DNA of 64,000 nucleotides from Azorinus chamasolen (GCA_963576725.1 OY755247.1:10644534-10708533), one strand, 5' to 3'. Positions 51,846 through 61,269 are shown, counted from the first letter of the stretch. The notes: generated by a model from the sequence alone, not told the origin. Made by a program: numbers and translations.

Positions 51846-53618
51846 TCACATCAATTTGCAATGTGGACATAGAAATGCACCCTGCCTTCTCACAACTCTT
51901 TCTTCAGTACAGAAGGAAAGATGCACCCAATGTCCACATTTATCACATTGACCCCATGAAACTATTTTCAAGTATTGACATTTTTTCAGATCTGGAGGTG
52001 CAAAGCAGCCACATACACAGCATGTTTCATCATCATCAAGAACACTTTCAGTGTCTGATATGGAGCTGTCTTCGTTTACATTGCTGTTTGTCACCTTATT
52101 AACTTGGATGCCACTGGTGGAAGGTTTGGGGCTGTTAACAGTTTGTTTATTGTTGGTATTTTCTGAAGCCATCTTTGCTTTCTTGGGTTTTGGTTGTTTA
52201 TTCAAATGATGCTCTGAAAGCTCTGAGTAAAACTTGTCACTGGTTATTTCTTGTCCAGAAGCATTGGGTATTAATCTTTTTTTGCTGATAGTCTTTTCAT
52301 ATTTTTCACTTGTTGTGTTGTTGTTGTTCTTGAGATTCTGTTCTCTCTCCATGAGAAATTTTTCTACAGCTTCAGGGCCAGCTTTAATAGCCTTTAGCTT
52401 TTCAATTGGTTTCTCTTCCCTGAAACTTTCACATGGAAACAGTTTTTCACAATCAATCACTGACTTGTCAAATGGGAAGATTCCAGTTTTTTTGAATGCA
52501 GACTGTATGTTCAATGGACTGAATGCTTTCAAATAGGCATTAGACGCCAATGAGCACAGATCATATTTTGTTATTACTCGTCCCATGTGTTGGAAGAGGT
52601 ATTTTGAGCATTCTGCATAATAGTGTTTTTTGAAAGGCCCAAACACAGCAACATCTAGTGGTTGCAGCAGATGTGAACTGTGAGCAGGTAGCACAAACAG
52701 AATGATTCCTCTCTCTCTCGCCCATTTTATAGTCTCTGGACCCTTGTGTGATGAGTGTCCATCATACATCAAGAGGACAGGATCCTGTGTGTCAAGACTT
52801 GGCTTCACCAATGGCAGAAAATGTTTCTCCAGATACTCTCTAAATATTTCCCCATTTGACCAACCACTGTCGGACAAAGTACCTTGAGCCCCAACACAGG
52901 CACCCTTCATCAAGTCCGGGTTCCATCTCTTTCCCTTAAAAATGAAGAATGGAGGTAATGAATTACCAATGGCATTAGCACATCCAATCACTGTTGTGGT
53001 TGTCGAACGGGGTGATGTAATAGCTTGCACTTTTGTTTTGGGATTTCCAATAATATTTGGGGGTTTATGTTCTGGTTGTAATCCCGTTTCATCAAGATTG
53101 TAGATGCGGTGTGGTTTGTCTGTCAAATTATTAGCCTCCATGACGTGTTGTAGATTGTCAAAGTAAGTAGAGAAAGTCTCTGGAGTTGAACTTTTGGCTC
53201 TAGTACTCTCCAGCTGGCTGGGCTTCATTGACTTAATCTCAGCACTCCACCTCCTAAGAAAAGCATACAACCACATGTTGCTTAATGGAGTGTTTTTCAA
53301 TTTCTTTTCTAACTCAAATGCCATTTCACCTGCGAGTCTTTGTGTATAGACATTTGACAACCCATATCCTAGTGCTGCCCTCATTTGCAGGTGCTCTACA
53401 AGTTTTTTCTCTTCATCTCGTGTAAACAAAGTCTCATTACCAAAATTTTCAGGGTCTATTCTGCCTTTGACTCTATCCCTCAATGTCGTGTTGGGAACTC
53501 CATACAGCCTTGCAGCTTTTTTAACAGCTACACCCTTTTCTTTAACAAGCTTATAAGCAGACAGAGGCTTTTCTTCAGAATACTGGCGATATCTGCCATT
53601 GGTCTTGATTGGGTTTGT
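51846..53618 (-). CDS. pogo/Jerky-like DDE transposase, exon 2
   Basis: This exon gives 590 codons with no stop or frameshift. Preceded by acceptor CTATTTATTTTCAG, it begins TNPIKTNGRYRQYSEE. Counting the five exon-1 residues, the protein is 595 aa. A psq-type helix-turn-helix lies at about 15-60 (KAARLYGVPNTTLRDR). A CENP-B/Tc5-type DNA-binding region is at about 65-130 and the DDE_1 catalytic domain at about 175-390. The three catalytic aspartates are visible: D181 (YNLDETG), D291 (MYDGHSSH) and D327 (LQPLDVAVF). A Lys/Asn-rich linker follows. The tail from about 540 is a Cys/His cluster (CCVCGC...CDKCGHWVH...CPHC) resembling a PHD finger. It cuts and pastes the TA-flanked element in the nucleus (family knowledge). 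Intact triad and frame suggest recent activity. A domesticated Jerky-like gene is less likely because the element ends are present. Confidence 0.93.
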   Translation of the reverse strand, partial: TNPIKTNGRYRQYSEEKPLSAYKLVKEKGVAVKKAARLYGVPNTTLRDRVKGRIDPENFGNETLFTRDEEKKLVEHLQMRAALGYGLSNVYTQRLAGEMAFELEKKLKNTPLSNMWLYAFLRRWSAEIKSMKPSQLESTRAKSSTPETFSTYFDNLQHVMEANNLTDKPHRIYNLDETGLQPEHKPPNIIGNPKTKVQAITSPRSTTTTVIGCANAIGNSLPPFFIFKGKRWNPDLMKGACVGAQGTLSDSGWSNGEIFREYLEKHFLPLVKPSLDTQDPVLLMYDGHSSHKGPETIKWARERGIILFVLPAHSSHLLQPLDVAVFGPFKKHYYAECSKYLFQHMGRVITKYDLCSLASNAYLKAFSPLNIQSAFKKTGIFPFDKSVIDCEKLFPCESFREEKPIEKLKAIKAGPEAVEKFLMEREQNLKNNNNTTSEKYEKTISKKRLIPNASGQEITSDKFYSELSEHHLNKQPKPKKAKMASENTNNKQTVNSPKPSTSGIQVNKVTNSNVNEDSSISDTESVLDDDETCCVCGCFAPPDLKKCQYLKIVSWGQCDKCGHWVHLSFCTEERVVRRQGAFLCPHCKLM

Positions 53619-53882
53619 CTGAAAATAAATAGGAATCCTAAATAGCCAATTAGCAATGTTATGGGGGTAAGAAAAATTAAGCACCCCTGCAATTATGAAA
53701 CAGACTATAATGTAGAAATTCCATCGACGTCACTTCCGGTTGACAGTGTTTGAAAGATTCTGAAACATCAGTCTGTCAAAACAAAATTGACCGATTTCTT
53801 GCGAATTTTGGGTGGAAATATTGTGTTTTTGTGGAAAAAATTGATCAAGGTATGTTTATATTACAGTTAAAATCATACTTAC

Positions 53883-53897
53883 TTGCTTTTTCCGCAT
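53883..53897 (-). CDS. Transposase exon 1 (five-codon micro-exon)
   Basis: On the minus strand, ATGCGGAAAAAGCAA (MRKKQ) is followed by a strong donor GTAAGTATG. The 264 bp intron (53619-53882) ends at the acceptor before TNPIKTNG, in phase 0. This start is preferred to the in-frame ATG at 53684. The 22 residues from that ATG are intron-like, and the acceptor lies just before the conserved NGRYRQYS. Short basic starts (M-x-RKK) are usual in this family. cDNA would settle it. Confidence 0.7.
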
Positions 53898-54236
53898 GGT
53901 TCTTTGAAATAACCGTGAAATCAACGGAGTAAGTTTTTCCCGACAATTATTCTTTCGTACCTATGGATGCCGCGTGAATAAATTCCGATTTTGCTAAGAG
54001 ATCGAAACCACAGGAAGGATCGAATTGACAAGAAGCAAGGATACCTGTACCCGGCCTGTCACACTTAGATCTGATGGCATAGCTACGTATAAATTTGTTT
54101 TGTATAACAGTATCAACCAATTAGCTAATAAATATTAACAAGGGATGGAGTCTGCAATGAATATTCATGGAGTAAAGGACTAAGCCACAGCCGCCTGCCT
54201 AAACAAGTTCTCAGATTCTTCTTCACTAAATGGGCG

Positions 54237-54790
54237 TACAGTAAAACATCTCTAAACCGAAAAACTAATAGAGAAGAATTTAGATACTTTTAGTGCAGGT
54301 AGCTGCTTAATGCATGGTGAAAGTCGTGCAGAAAGCTCCTAAAGGAGCTTTCTGCACGACTTTCACCCTGCATTAAGCTACCATCTGTCTCCGAAATCGA
54401 TATTTAAACAAATGTACTTAAAATTCTGAAGGAAAATGATCCCCTGAGAGCAAAAATTGCAACACAAAAAGAGAAAATTGCAGACTCGGTTTTATTGAGT
54501 TTTGTTCATGAAAAGTAATTGAAAGTGCAACACTGCTCACACCCCCTAGCACCGGCTTAAGCGGTATTCAATTTTCAGAACAAAAGTACTGAAATTCATG
54601 ATCTCAAAGGATCAGAAGGTATAACAACACTGAGAATGAAGTACGAGGCGACGTTTTACGGCCGCCATACAAGCACTTAACACCTGCTGTTGTTAAGATT
54701 ATAAATTCTGAAGGGAGGTGATCCCCTGAGAGCAAAAATTGCAACACGTTAAGTTAACGTCTGATATAGAGGGAGGGATTTTACTTTCTC
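54237..54790. mobile_element. G3 MITE interrupted by repeat K
   Basis: CAGTAAAACATCTCTAAACC at left, hairpin apex CTCCTAAAGGAG. K then follows (54418-54755), then GATATAGAGGGAGGGATTTT. Confidence 0.7.
54418..54755 (+). repeat. Repeat K, one unit plus start of a second
   Basis: Unit 1 starts AAATTCTGAAGGAAAATG and runs 288 bp to the next AAATTCTGAAGGGAGGTG. This shows the head-to-tail unit length and the tail CGGCCGCCATACAAGCACTT. Confidence 0.7.
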
Positions 54791-54987
54791 AAATAACGTC
54801 CCTTATCTCCGGGTTAGAACAACGGACTAAGATTCCCTGATCTGTAACACGTGCAAGAACACTTTAATAGAACATATATGACGTCATACGTCATATTTGA
54901 CGTCAAACCATGGAAACCGATGTTTAAATGTCATTTAAACGGCGAAAATACACTTTTTTGTAATGTGAGAAACAAATCTGATGCTCG

Positions 54988-55106
54988 TTGTCTTTTAAAA
55001 TCATATGTTCCTAAACTCACCAAGAAAATGTTATTAAGCCCGCCAAGGATCGCTTAGTAACATTTTCTAAGGCTCATTTAGGAACACGTGATCTTAAAAG
55101 ACAACT
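54988..55106. repeat. Imperfect 119 bp palindrome
   Basis: TTGTCTTTTAAAATCATATG, TTCCTAAACTCACCAAGAAA and AATGTTATTAAGC are mirrored by GCTTAGTAACATTTTCTAAG and ATCTTAAAAGACAA. Confidence 0.75.
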
Positions 55107-55109
55107 CGC

Positions 55110-55365
55110 AACAGATCCTCTATGTATATGTTTGGACTTACAGTAGTCTGGATAGAGATACGTCTCCTGGGGATTTAAAATAAATATGAAAACGTGCTTG
55201 AAAGGAAATGAGATGCATAACTATAGCAGGTGATGCATTTTGTTAGAAGCATCGACATTGTTTTTAAACTTATTTCAAACTTGATGAGGTATGCTGCTTG
55301 AAAAAAAATGATATGCGATAATTTTAAAAAAATCATAGCTTCGAATCGGTCATATGTTTCAGAAA
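55110..55365. other. Unique spacer
   Basis: No element or exon seen. Confidence 0.35.
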
Positions 55366-55369
55366 CTAA

Positions 55370-55480
55370 TGATCAAGTGTCAGACAGCTTGGATCCTGAT
55401 CAGATGCCGGGTTACTCGGCGTCTCATCTGGATCCAAGCTTTTTGCAAATGCCAGCCAGGCAGGTCGCACTTGACAGGAA
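55370..55480. mobile_element. P5b MITE core
   Basis: GTGTCAGACAGCTTGGATCC, apex GGGTTACTCGGC, GATCCAAGCTTTTTGCAAAT. Confidence 0.68.
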
Positions 55481-55611
55481 AATTGCTGAAAGTCAGAAAT
55501 GTTTACATATTCTTTTAATGCTTGCCAATTCAATACTGTTTGGCATGTTTGTTTCAGACAAGAGTAGTCAGACCATTCAGCTGCACCTGTCAAAATATGC
55601 TCTTGATTCCT

Positions 55612-55819
55612 GTACACTAAAACCCCTCTAAATTGAACATTCAATTAGTATAAATATCGGTCTTGGAGACTGGTGGCAGCTTAATGTGGGGGTGAAAGCC
55701 CTACAGAAAGCTCCTCAAGGAGCTTTCTGCATGACTTTCATCCAACATTAAGCAAACAACCGGCCTAAAAGTATCTTAATTCTTTTCTACTAGAATTCCG
55801 GTTTGGAGTGGTTTTACTT
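55612..55819. mobile_element. G3 MITE
   Basis: ACTAAAACCCCTCTAAATTG at left, GGTTTTACTTA at right. Apex CTCCTCAAGGAG. Confidence 0.75.
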
Positions 55820-56307
55820 AAAGAGGCAGTCCCTACATTGAACGCATATTTTCCATAAAATAATAAAACCTGGTATTTGTTATGCTCAAGCATTATTATG
55901 AATATTGTCAATTTGAACTTATATCGAAAATTGCCCCTGTGATAAAAAAAAATAAACGAATTTCAACAATACTTATAAATTTTGTTCTACAACAAAGTAT
56001 TTTCGGCCTTTTCCGTTTAAATTTTTCCGCGTTTTGCCGATGATCACACAATCACGCCATTGTTTACGTAACAGCTTTTCTCGGAAGTGGTCGGAGAGAC
56101 GCGAATAGCGCGAAAAGATACGAAACAAAAACCCAACTCGAATAAAACTGAAACATCGTAGATATCAAACACATAAATGTTTTGTCATTAAAAACGATTA
56201 TTGGATGGTGTTTCTTGAGATATACTACTTTTTAGCATACAAACAAATGAGTTTTGTATGTTTTAGGTATTTTTGAAACGCGTCGAATGTAGGGACTTCC
56301 CCTTTAA
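55818..56307. mobile_element. I element, longest copy
   Basis: 490 bp, TTAA-flanked, inserted at the last bases of G3. It contains about 90 bp (around 56010-56120) absent from other I copies, including GTCGGAGAGACGCGAATAGC. Confidence 0.8.
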
Positions 56308-56309
56308 TA

Positions 56310-56620
56310 CATGTATGAAACACAGAATAACACTAATGTATTGCTATAATTATGCTTTGTAGACCTCACAGAAAACTGTCTGCGTTTCAACAGCTTATTA
56401 AAAATTCAAAGCTCTAGATTCAAAGTACCTGTCAAAATTACTTATTTTCAGGGGCGAATTCTTGAATCTATTCAATTAGCTAATCAAAGTTTATGCTGCT
56501 GAATTTTGTAAATTGCAGCTAAATAACCCCAGGCCCTGTAGTCACATTGAAAGAGGGGGTCGGAATCAGGAGCATGATAAAAATTGACTTTTCTACACCC
56601 TTTGCATTATCGCGGCTTAA
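56310..56620. other. Unique spacer
   Basis: No element or exon recognised. Confidence 0.35.
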
Positions 56621-56621
56621 C

Positions 56622-56705
56622 TGACATCTGCAAAAAGCTTGGATCCAGATGAGACGCCGAGTCACTCGGCGTCTCATCAGGATCCAAACTGTTTGACACT
56701 CGGTC
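56622..56705. mobile_element. P5b hairpin
   Basis: GCAAAAAGCTTGGATCCAGA, apex GCCGAGTCACTCGGC, GATCCAAACTGTTTGACAC. Confidence 0.72.
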
Positions 56706-56726
56706 AATAGTTTGTTTCCCAAAAGC

Positions 56727-56956
56727 TTAACCCTTTCCTCCATAAATACGTCTTCCTATGCCTCTGCAAAAGTAACTTTATGAAACCCTTGTGATAAATA
56801 GAGCATTTGCTGCTATAGGAGCAAATGCTCTATTTATCACAATGGTTTCTAGCTACAAAAATTCTAAAACTTTCATTTTCTCTAGTTAATGCTCCTTTTT
56901 GGTAGATTTATTCAAAGTGGTTGGATCTGAAAATAGCCTATGAGGTAATGGGTTAA
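56727..56956. mobile_element. P1 MITE with P4-like left end
   Basis: TTAACCCTTTCCTCCATAAA at left and GAGGTAATGGGTTAA at right. The same chimeric left end as 21261. Confidence 0.85.
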
Positions 56957-56999
56957 ACGAATCTGACATAAATAAAAACATTTTAAGAGATCGGAGTTT

Positions 57000-57225
57000 A
57001 ACCAGCTCCAACCTACTAGCGCCTTTGACACCTCAGAAAAAGTAATTTTTGAAAAAGGTGAGAAATAGAGCATTTGCTCTACATGATCAAATACTCTATT
57101 TATCACAATGGTTTCAAAACTGCACAATTGTATCAATTTTCCCTTTATACTAGTAAATGCTCCTTTTCAGTAGATTTATTCAAAGAGAATTGGTCTAAAA
57201 GTGGTCAAGAATGGAATGAATTAAC
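57000..57225. mobile_element. P1 MITE, diverged
   Basis: GACACCTCAGAAAAAGTAAT, apex CTCTACATGATC, right end GGAATGAATTAA. Confidence 0.72.
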
Positions 57226-57330
57226 CCTTTCCCACATATAAAAGTGATTTCACACAAATGCAAACATAGTAGACCCAGGTCAGGGTCTGCTCTGTTTGAT
57301 TATGGAAATTCATAGATCTGATTCTGATCA
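57222..57330. mobile_element. P4b MITE, truncated
   Basis: TTAACCCTTTCCCACATATA, arm GCAAACATAGTAGACCCAG, apex lost. Confidence 0.6.
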
Positions 57331-57334
57331 GCGC

Positions 57335-57680
57335 CATCTGATCTGGGACTACATTGTATGCCATTCTCCTGTTTATTGTATGGCGGGAGTATACGTGTAT
57401 AGAACTCTTAATAATGTCCATAGAAAAAATATCCAAAGCTGTGAGTGGCTCACCGGTGTTCAAATGCCAATGTTTACATTGATTATAGCGTTATTTCTCA
57501 CAGACTGACTTTCCAGCCCACTGCATATTGAAAACTGTAATACGAGAAAGAACAAAGACAAATGTTTGTTTCAACTACATGTAATCAAAGGGATGGGTTT
57601 CGCCAGACATAAATATGATGTAATCCTCTAAATTGCATTAGACGTCGTCCTTGCCTCGAGAGACATTGCTTCAACGTCTG
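57335..57680. other. Unique spacer with unidentified 70-codon frame
   Basis: A plus frame to 57508 ends MPMFTLIIALFLTD and resembles nothing I know. No splice or regulatory signal supports it. Confidence 0.25.
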
Positions 57681-57681
57681 T

Positions 57682-57812
57682 AACCAGTCCGACCTCATAC
57701 CAGGTGACTCGACTATTAACCAGTTAACCAGTCCGACCTCATACCAGGTGACTCGACTGTTAATTAGTTAACCAGTCCGACCTCATACCAGGTGACTCGA
57801 CTGTTAACCAGT
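57682..57812. repeat. 44 bp tandem repeat, three copies
   Basis: AACCAGTCCGACCTCATACC + AGGTGACTCGACTGTTAA at steps of 44. Confidence 0.92.
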
Positions 57813-57847
57813 TACACTTATAATCAGAGATCCAGAAAAGACGCGTC

Positions 57848-58205
57848 AATTATTATTATTATTATTATTATTATACCACATTTATATAGCGCTCTTTTCA
57901 CACTGGATATGTGCGTTCAAAAGCGCTTCACATAGATGGAATCACTTATCGGAACGAACCGCATGATTATCTATCCAGACAATGAAGGATATATAATAGA
58001 TATACAATATATATGATGTCACTAACCGGAAGGAACTAAATGTACATGATTGTCTATCCGGTCAAAGAAAGATATGCAAAAGATATACAATATCTATGAA
58101 ATCACTAACCGCAAGGAACCGCATACACTGGTTTAACAAACTTGATACAGACAAGTTGACTGAAAGCCATGTTCATCAATATCACAAATTAGAATAAATT
58201 CTTAA
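57848..58205. repeat. Repeat J, copy 2
   Basis: (ATT)n, ATAGCGCTCTTTTCACACTG, GAACGAACCGCATGATTATC, GACAAGTTGACTGAAAGCCA. Confidence 0.7.
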
Positions 58206-58900
58206 GGGAGATGATCCCCGAGAGCAAAAATTGCAACACAATTGAGTTTGTTCATGAACAGTAATTCTTGCACAAAACGTGCTGTTTTAGTCCCGCTAGA
58301 CCATGCATTAACCAGGCGATTCTCGTGCTCATGCGCTGTTGTTGGCCGGTTTTAATCATACCTAATCGGGGCCTACGGTAAACAATGGACGCGAATGCTA
58401 TATAGCATTTTGGCCAAAGCTAGGTGAACGCCGGGTGCGAGCATATCAGGGGCGCCGATAATGAACTGTTTTTGTGATAGACAAATTGAATGATGTTCAG
58501 TGTAAACGGTATTTGATACAATCATGAATTGACGTCAGAAAGAAAACAGTGGCCCGGAAACAGCATAAATCGAATGAAGTGTCAAAGAAGTGTATAGTTT
58601 TGCTGCCGTAGTTTTGCTTGTATTTGGAAGAATTAAATTGATGCAGGAAATCAGAAAATGGGTTTTATGCAAGAATAGCGTTAATACACGTTTGTTTTCG
58701 GGCAATAACATCTGCAGTGTCCCGAGGGACACTGCAGATGTTATTGCCCGAAAAAACGTGTATTAACGCTCTATTGAAAGTGCAACACTGCTCACGCCCC
58801 TTAGCACCGGCTTAAGCTGAATTAAATTTTCAAAACAAGAAGTACTGAAATTCATGATCTCGAAGGATCAGAATGTATAACAACACTGAGATACAAAGCT
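58199..58900 (+). repeat. Repeat K interrupted by a hairpin-tailed insertion
   Basis: K reads GAGTTTGTTCATGAACAGTAATT, then the insert of about 58266-58768, then ATTGAAAGTGCAACACTGCT. Copy 54418 has AGTAATTGAAAGTGC uninterrupted. Confidence 0.75.
58266..58768. mobile_element. Unclassified ~503 bp element ending in a 94 bp hairpin
   Basis: Inverted ATTCTTGCACAAAA (58262) and TTTTATGCAAGAAT (58662) bracket a 400 bp body. A near-perfect hairpin (58677-58770; GCGTTAATACACGTTTG ... centre GTGTCCCGAGGGACAC) follows at the right edge. ATT flanks both sides. Confidence 0.6.
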
Positions 58901-59019
58901 TAATACAAAGCTGTATTAACAAACTTGATACAGACAAGTTGACTGAAAGCTATGCTCATCAATATCACAAATTAGAATACATGGGCTGACTGAAAATCAT
59001 TCCATTTATATGACTATTG

Positions 59020-59170
59020 GGTCAACTGTTAGCTTTACAGATTGGCTGAAAGCCATTCCTATCCTGAACTCAGTTGCCACTGTACATGACTATTGTGTCA
59101 ACTGTTAGCTTAATAGATTGGCTGAAAGCCATTCCTATCATGAACGTAGTTGGAACTGTACATCACTATC
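59020..59170. repeat. ~76 bp tandem duplication
   Basis: GTCAACTGTTAGCTT(T/A)A.AG, ATTGGCTGAAAGCCATTCCT twice. Confidence 0.8.
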
Positions 59171-59204
59171 GGTCAATTAAAACATTTCCATGAACAACTA
59201 CGTT

Positions 59205-59360
59205 ATTGCTCCACCTTTGAGACGATTCTTAAGAGTGGTCACAACATAGGGTTTGGCGGAGAAATAAAGAAGTTATACTTGAAGAGACGATTTACAAAAG
59301 AGGGTTTGGTGGGGAAATGACGAGTTTAGTACTTGAGTATGCGTCTTTATCTATTGCTCT
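59205..59360. mobile_element. H MITE, rearranged
   Basis: AGAGTGGTCACAACATAGGG and GGTTTGGTGGGGAAATGACG. It ends TATGCGTCTTTATCTATTGC. Confidence 0.6.
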
Positions 59361-59420
59361 ATATAACGTATTCTGTAAAGCTTTAGATGAAGGTGATGAA
59401 GTGAATCACTTTTCTTTAAT

Positions 59421-59817
59421 AATAAAGCCTTTGATAGGGTTTGGCATAAGGGAATTCTTGCAAAATCACCACTGGCTGGTATAAACGGGCCTCTTCTTGT
59501 TAAATCATACTAAATACCTATAACGGGGAAATAGCAAAAATAATAATTAAATAATTAAATAGAGCCCAGGGTACCACAGTGGTCTATCTTCGGTCAGCTC
59601 TTATTCGTTGTCTATATTAATGATATTGTTGCAGATATCCATTCCAATATTCGCATCTTCGCTGATACTTGTAGTCTCTATCTTATCGTTTATGATGATA
59701 ATATCTCTGCGGACATTTTAACTGCGGACATTCAAATGATTACTGAATCAGCAAAAAGTTGGTATAGTTCAATCCTACTAAAATAGAATACCCCTTCTTA
59801 TCACACGTAAATCGAAT
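59421..59817 (+). pseudogene. Non-LTR retrotransposon reverse-transcriptase fragment
   Basis: The frame gives NKAFDRVWHKGILAKS, then GINGPLLVKSY, a stop, a decayed stretch, and then VPQWSIFGQLLFVVYIND, NIRIFADTCSLYLIV and, after a shift, NPTKIEY. These are RT blocks in order: (S)KAFDRVWHxGL, GI.G.LL, GVPQGSxLGPLLFxxYIND, FADDTSL, NPxKTE. The conserved VPQG is VPQW and the catalytic ADD is ADT. With stops and shifts this is a dead copy covering most of the palm. Confidence 0.85.
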
Positions 59818-59824
59818 ACACTTG

Positions 59825-59996
59825 AGCTGTCTGATCAGGATCTGCTCTGTTTGCTTATGATATAACATAGACACAATCCTACAGTTTCTGCTATGGTAAA
59901 ACAATATTGTGTCCATGTAATATTATAGCAATTAATCTAACTAATATTCATGACGTCATTTTTTCTTACATGAATATTCATGGAGTAAAAGGTTAA
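59825..59996. mobile_element. P4 MITE, one arm lost
   Basis: GTCTGATCAGGATCTGCTCT at left, ACATGAATATTCATGGAGTA then AAAGGTTAA at right. Confidence 0.72.
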
Positions 59997-60076
59997 CCAA
60001 GATATCTCTGAAGTCCACTGTCACAGACACCCATGAATGTCCCTTTCAAGTGACGGAAGCTTGAATACTTAATATA

Positions 60077-60306
60077 TTAACCCTTCCCCACTTAGGCTAT
60101 TTTTAGGTCTGACCTCTTTGAATAAATCTACCAAAAAGGAGAATTAACTAGAGAAAAGGAAATTTTCAGAATTGTGTAGTTTTGAAACCATTGTAATAAA
60201 TAGAGCATTTGCTTCTGTTGAGCAAATGCTCTATTTTATCACAATGGTTTCACAAAGTGACTTTTACAGAAGTGTCAAAAGGCGTCAATATGCGGGAATG
60301 TGTTAA
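60077..60306. mobile_element. P1 MITE
   Basis: TTAA at both edges, apex CTTCTGTTGAGC. Confidence 0.86.
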
Positions 60307-60504
60307 GAATGAATATCATATCATATTATATTGATATTATTATTGACAGAAAATCCTTGGGAATAATGTATAGTTTTTACACCAGTCGCTGATTACACTT
60401 ATGTAACGCAGGCCAATACATGTATTGCACAAATTGCCAAAAAGAAGACATTGACAAATTCAAAAATGAATCAGCTAGAAATATGGAACGCCCTAGCTAT
60501 CTTA

Positions 60505-61195
60505 CGGTGACCATTTTCTGTTTATTCGGTACACTCTTTATTATCTTTTGTACATTCTTTATTATGTTATGTACTTTCTGTATTATGTTATGTAAATTCT
60601 TTATTATGTGAAGTGGTTTCCTTATTATGTGACGTACATACATCATTATGTTATGTACATTTTTTATTATGTTTTGTGCTGTCTTTATTTTGTGGTGTGC
60701 ATACATCATTATGTTATGTACATTCTTTATTATGTTTTGGGCTTTCTTTATTATGTGACGTACATACATCATTATGTTATGTACATTCTTTATTATGTTT
60801 TGTGCTTTCTTTATTATGTGATGTGCATACAGTATTATGTTATGTACATTCTTTATTATAGTACGTACTTTCTTTATTCTGTTGTGTACATACATTATTA
60901 TGCCATGTATATTCTTTACTATGTGAATTGTTTTCCTTATTATGTCATGTACATGTACTTTCTTTATTATGTTACGTACATTCTTTATTATATTATGTCT
61001 ACCTTCTTTGTTTTGTAATGTACATTCTTTATAATGTTATGTACATTCTTTGTTATGTTATGTACTTTCTTTATTATGTTGTGTACACTATCTTATGTTG
61101 TGTACACTCTTAATTCTGTTATACACTATCTTTACCATGTTTCTTTATTATGTCATGTACATCCATTATTTTGTTATGTAGTTTTGTTTTTTCAG
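60505..61195. repeat. 21/63 bp AT-rich minisatellite
   Basis: ACATTCTTTATTATGTTATGT-type units of about 21 bp, with a 63 bp higher-order step through GTGACGTACATACATCATTA. The period is a multiple of three, so long frames appear on both strands. They are by-products. Confidence 0.88.
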
Positions 61196-61269
61196 GATGT
61201 TGTCACCACTTACAATAGTAATAACGTATGTTGCACCGTTAAAACAAGCGTCTAATTAGCGGCAATATT

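Larger units (their letters stand above)
51418..54041 (-). mobile_element. pogo/Jerky-type DNA transposon, apparently intact
   Basis: A 2624 bp insertion in terminal unit 2, flanked by TA (51416-51417 and 54042-54043). The uninterrupted unit 1 reads AGTACCTG at this point, as expected for one TA. The inverted ends are imperfect: CTGTGGTTTCGATC is exact at 51428-51441 and 54000-54013. Longer subterminal inverted repeats lie at about 51675-51708 and 53696-53735, ending in TATAGTCTGTTTCA. It contains the single transposase gene. Confidence 0.72.
51071..54063 (-). mobile_element. TRIM-like element with tRNA-bearing terminal repeats
   Basis: LTR-like unit 1 (51071-51212, 142 bp) starts TGTAACAGG and ends CCTGTCACA. 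A 91 bp centre follows. Unit 2 starts TGTAACAGG at 51304 and ends CCTGTCACA at 54063, interrupted by a 2.6 kb DNA transposon. CTTA flanks both outer edges (51067-51070, 54064-54067). The other copy of the segmental duplication has a single CTTA there, proving a 4 bp target duplication. Each unit holds a minus-strand tRNA-like sequence. TG...CA ends, direct terminal repeats and a tiny centre fit a terminal-repeat retrotransposon in miniature. No primer-binding site was recognised. Alternatives are tandem SINEs, or a TIR element, since TGTRACAGG is also inverted at the ends. Confidence 0.65.

Noticed and set aside
53619..53684. Upstream ATG giving a 612-residue transposase
   Set aside because: The 22 extra residues read through a good acceptor (TATTTTCAG) and look like intron. 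The spliced MRKKQ start is preferred.
51695..53709. TATAGTCTGTTTCA pair as the transposon ends
   Set aside because: The right member lies inside the transposase intron, so these are subterminal inverted repeats. The outer TA-flanked edges at 51418 and 54041 are supported by the uninterrupted terminal unit.
60497..61018. Frames of 132-136 residues on both strands
   Set aside because: Come from the 21/63 bp AT-rich minisatellite.
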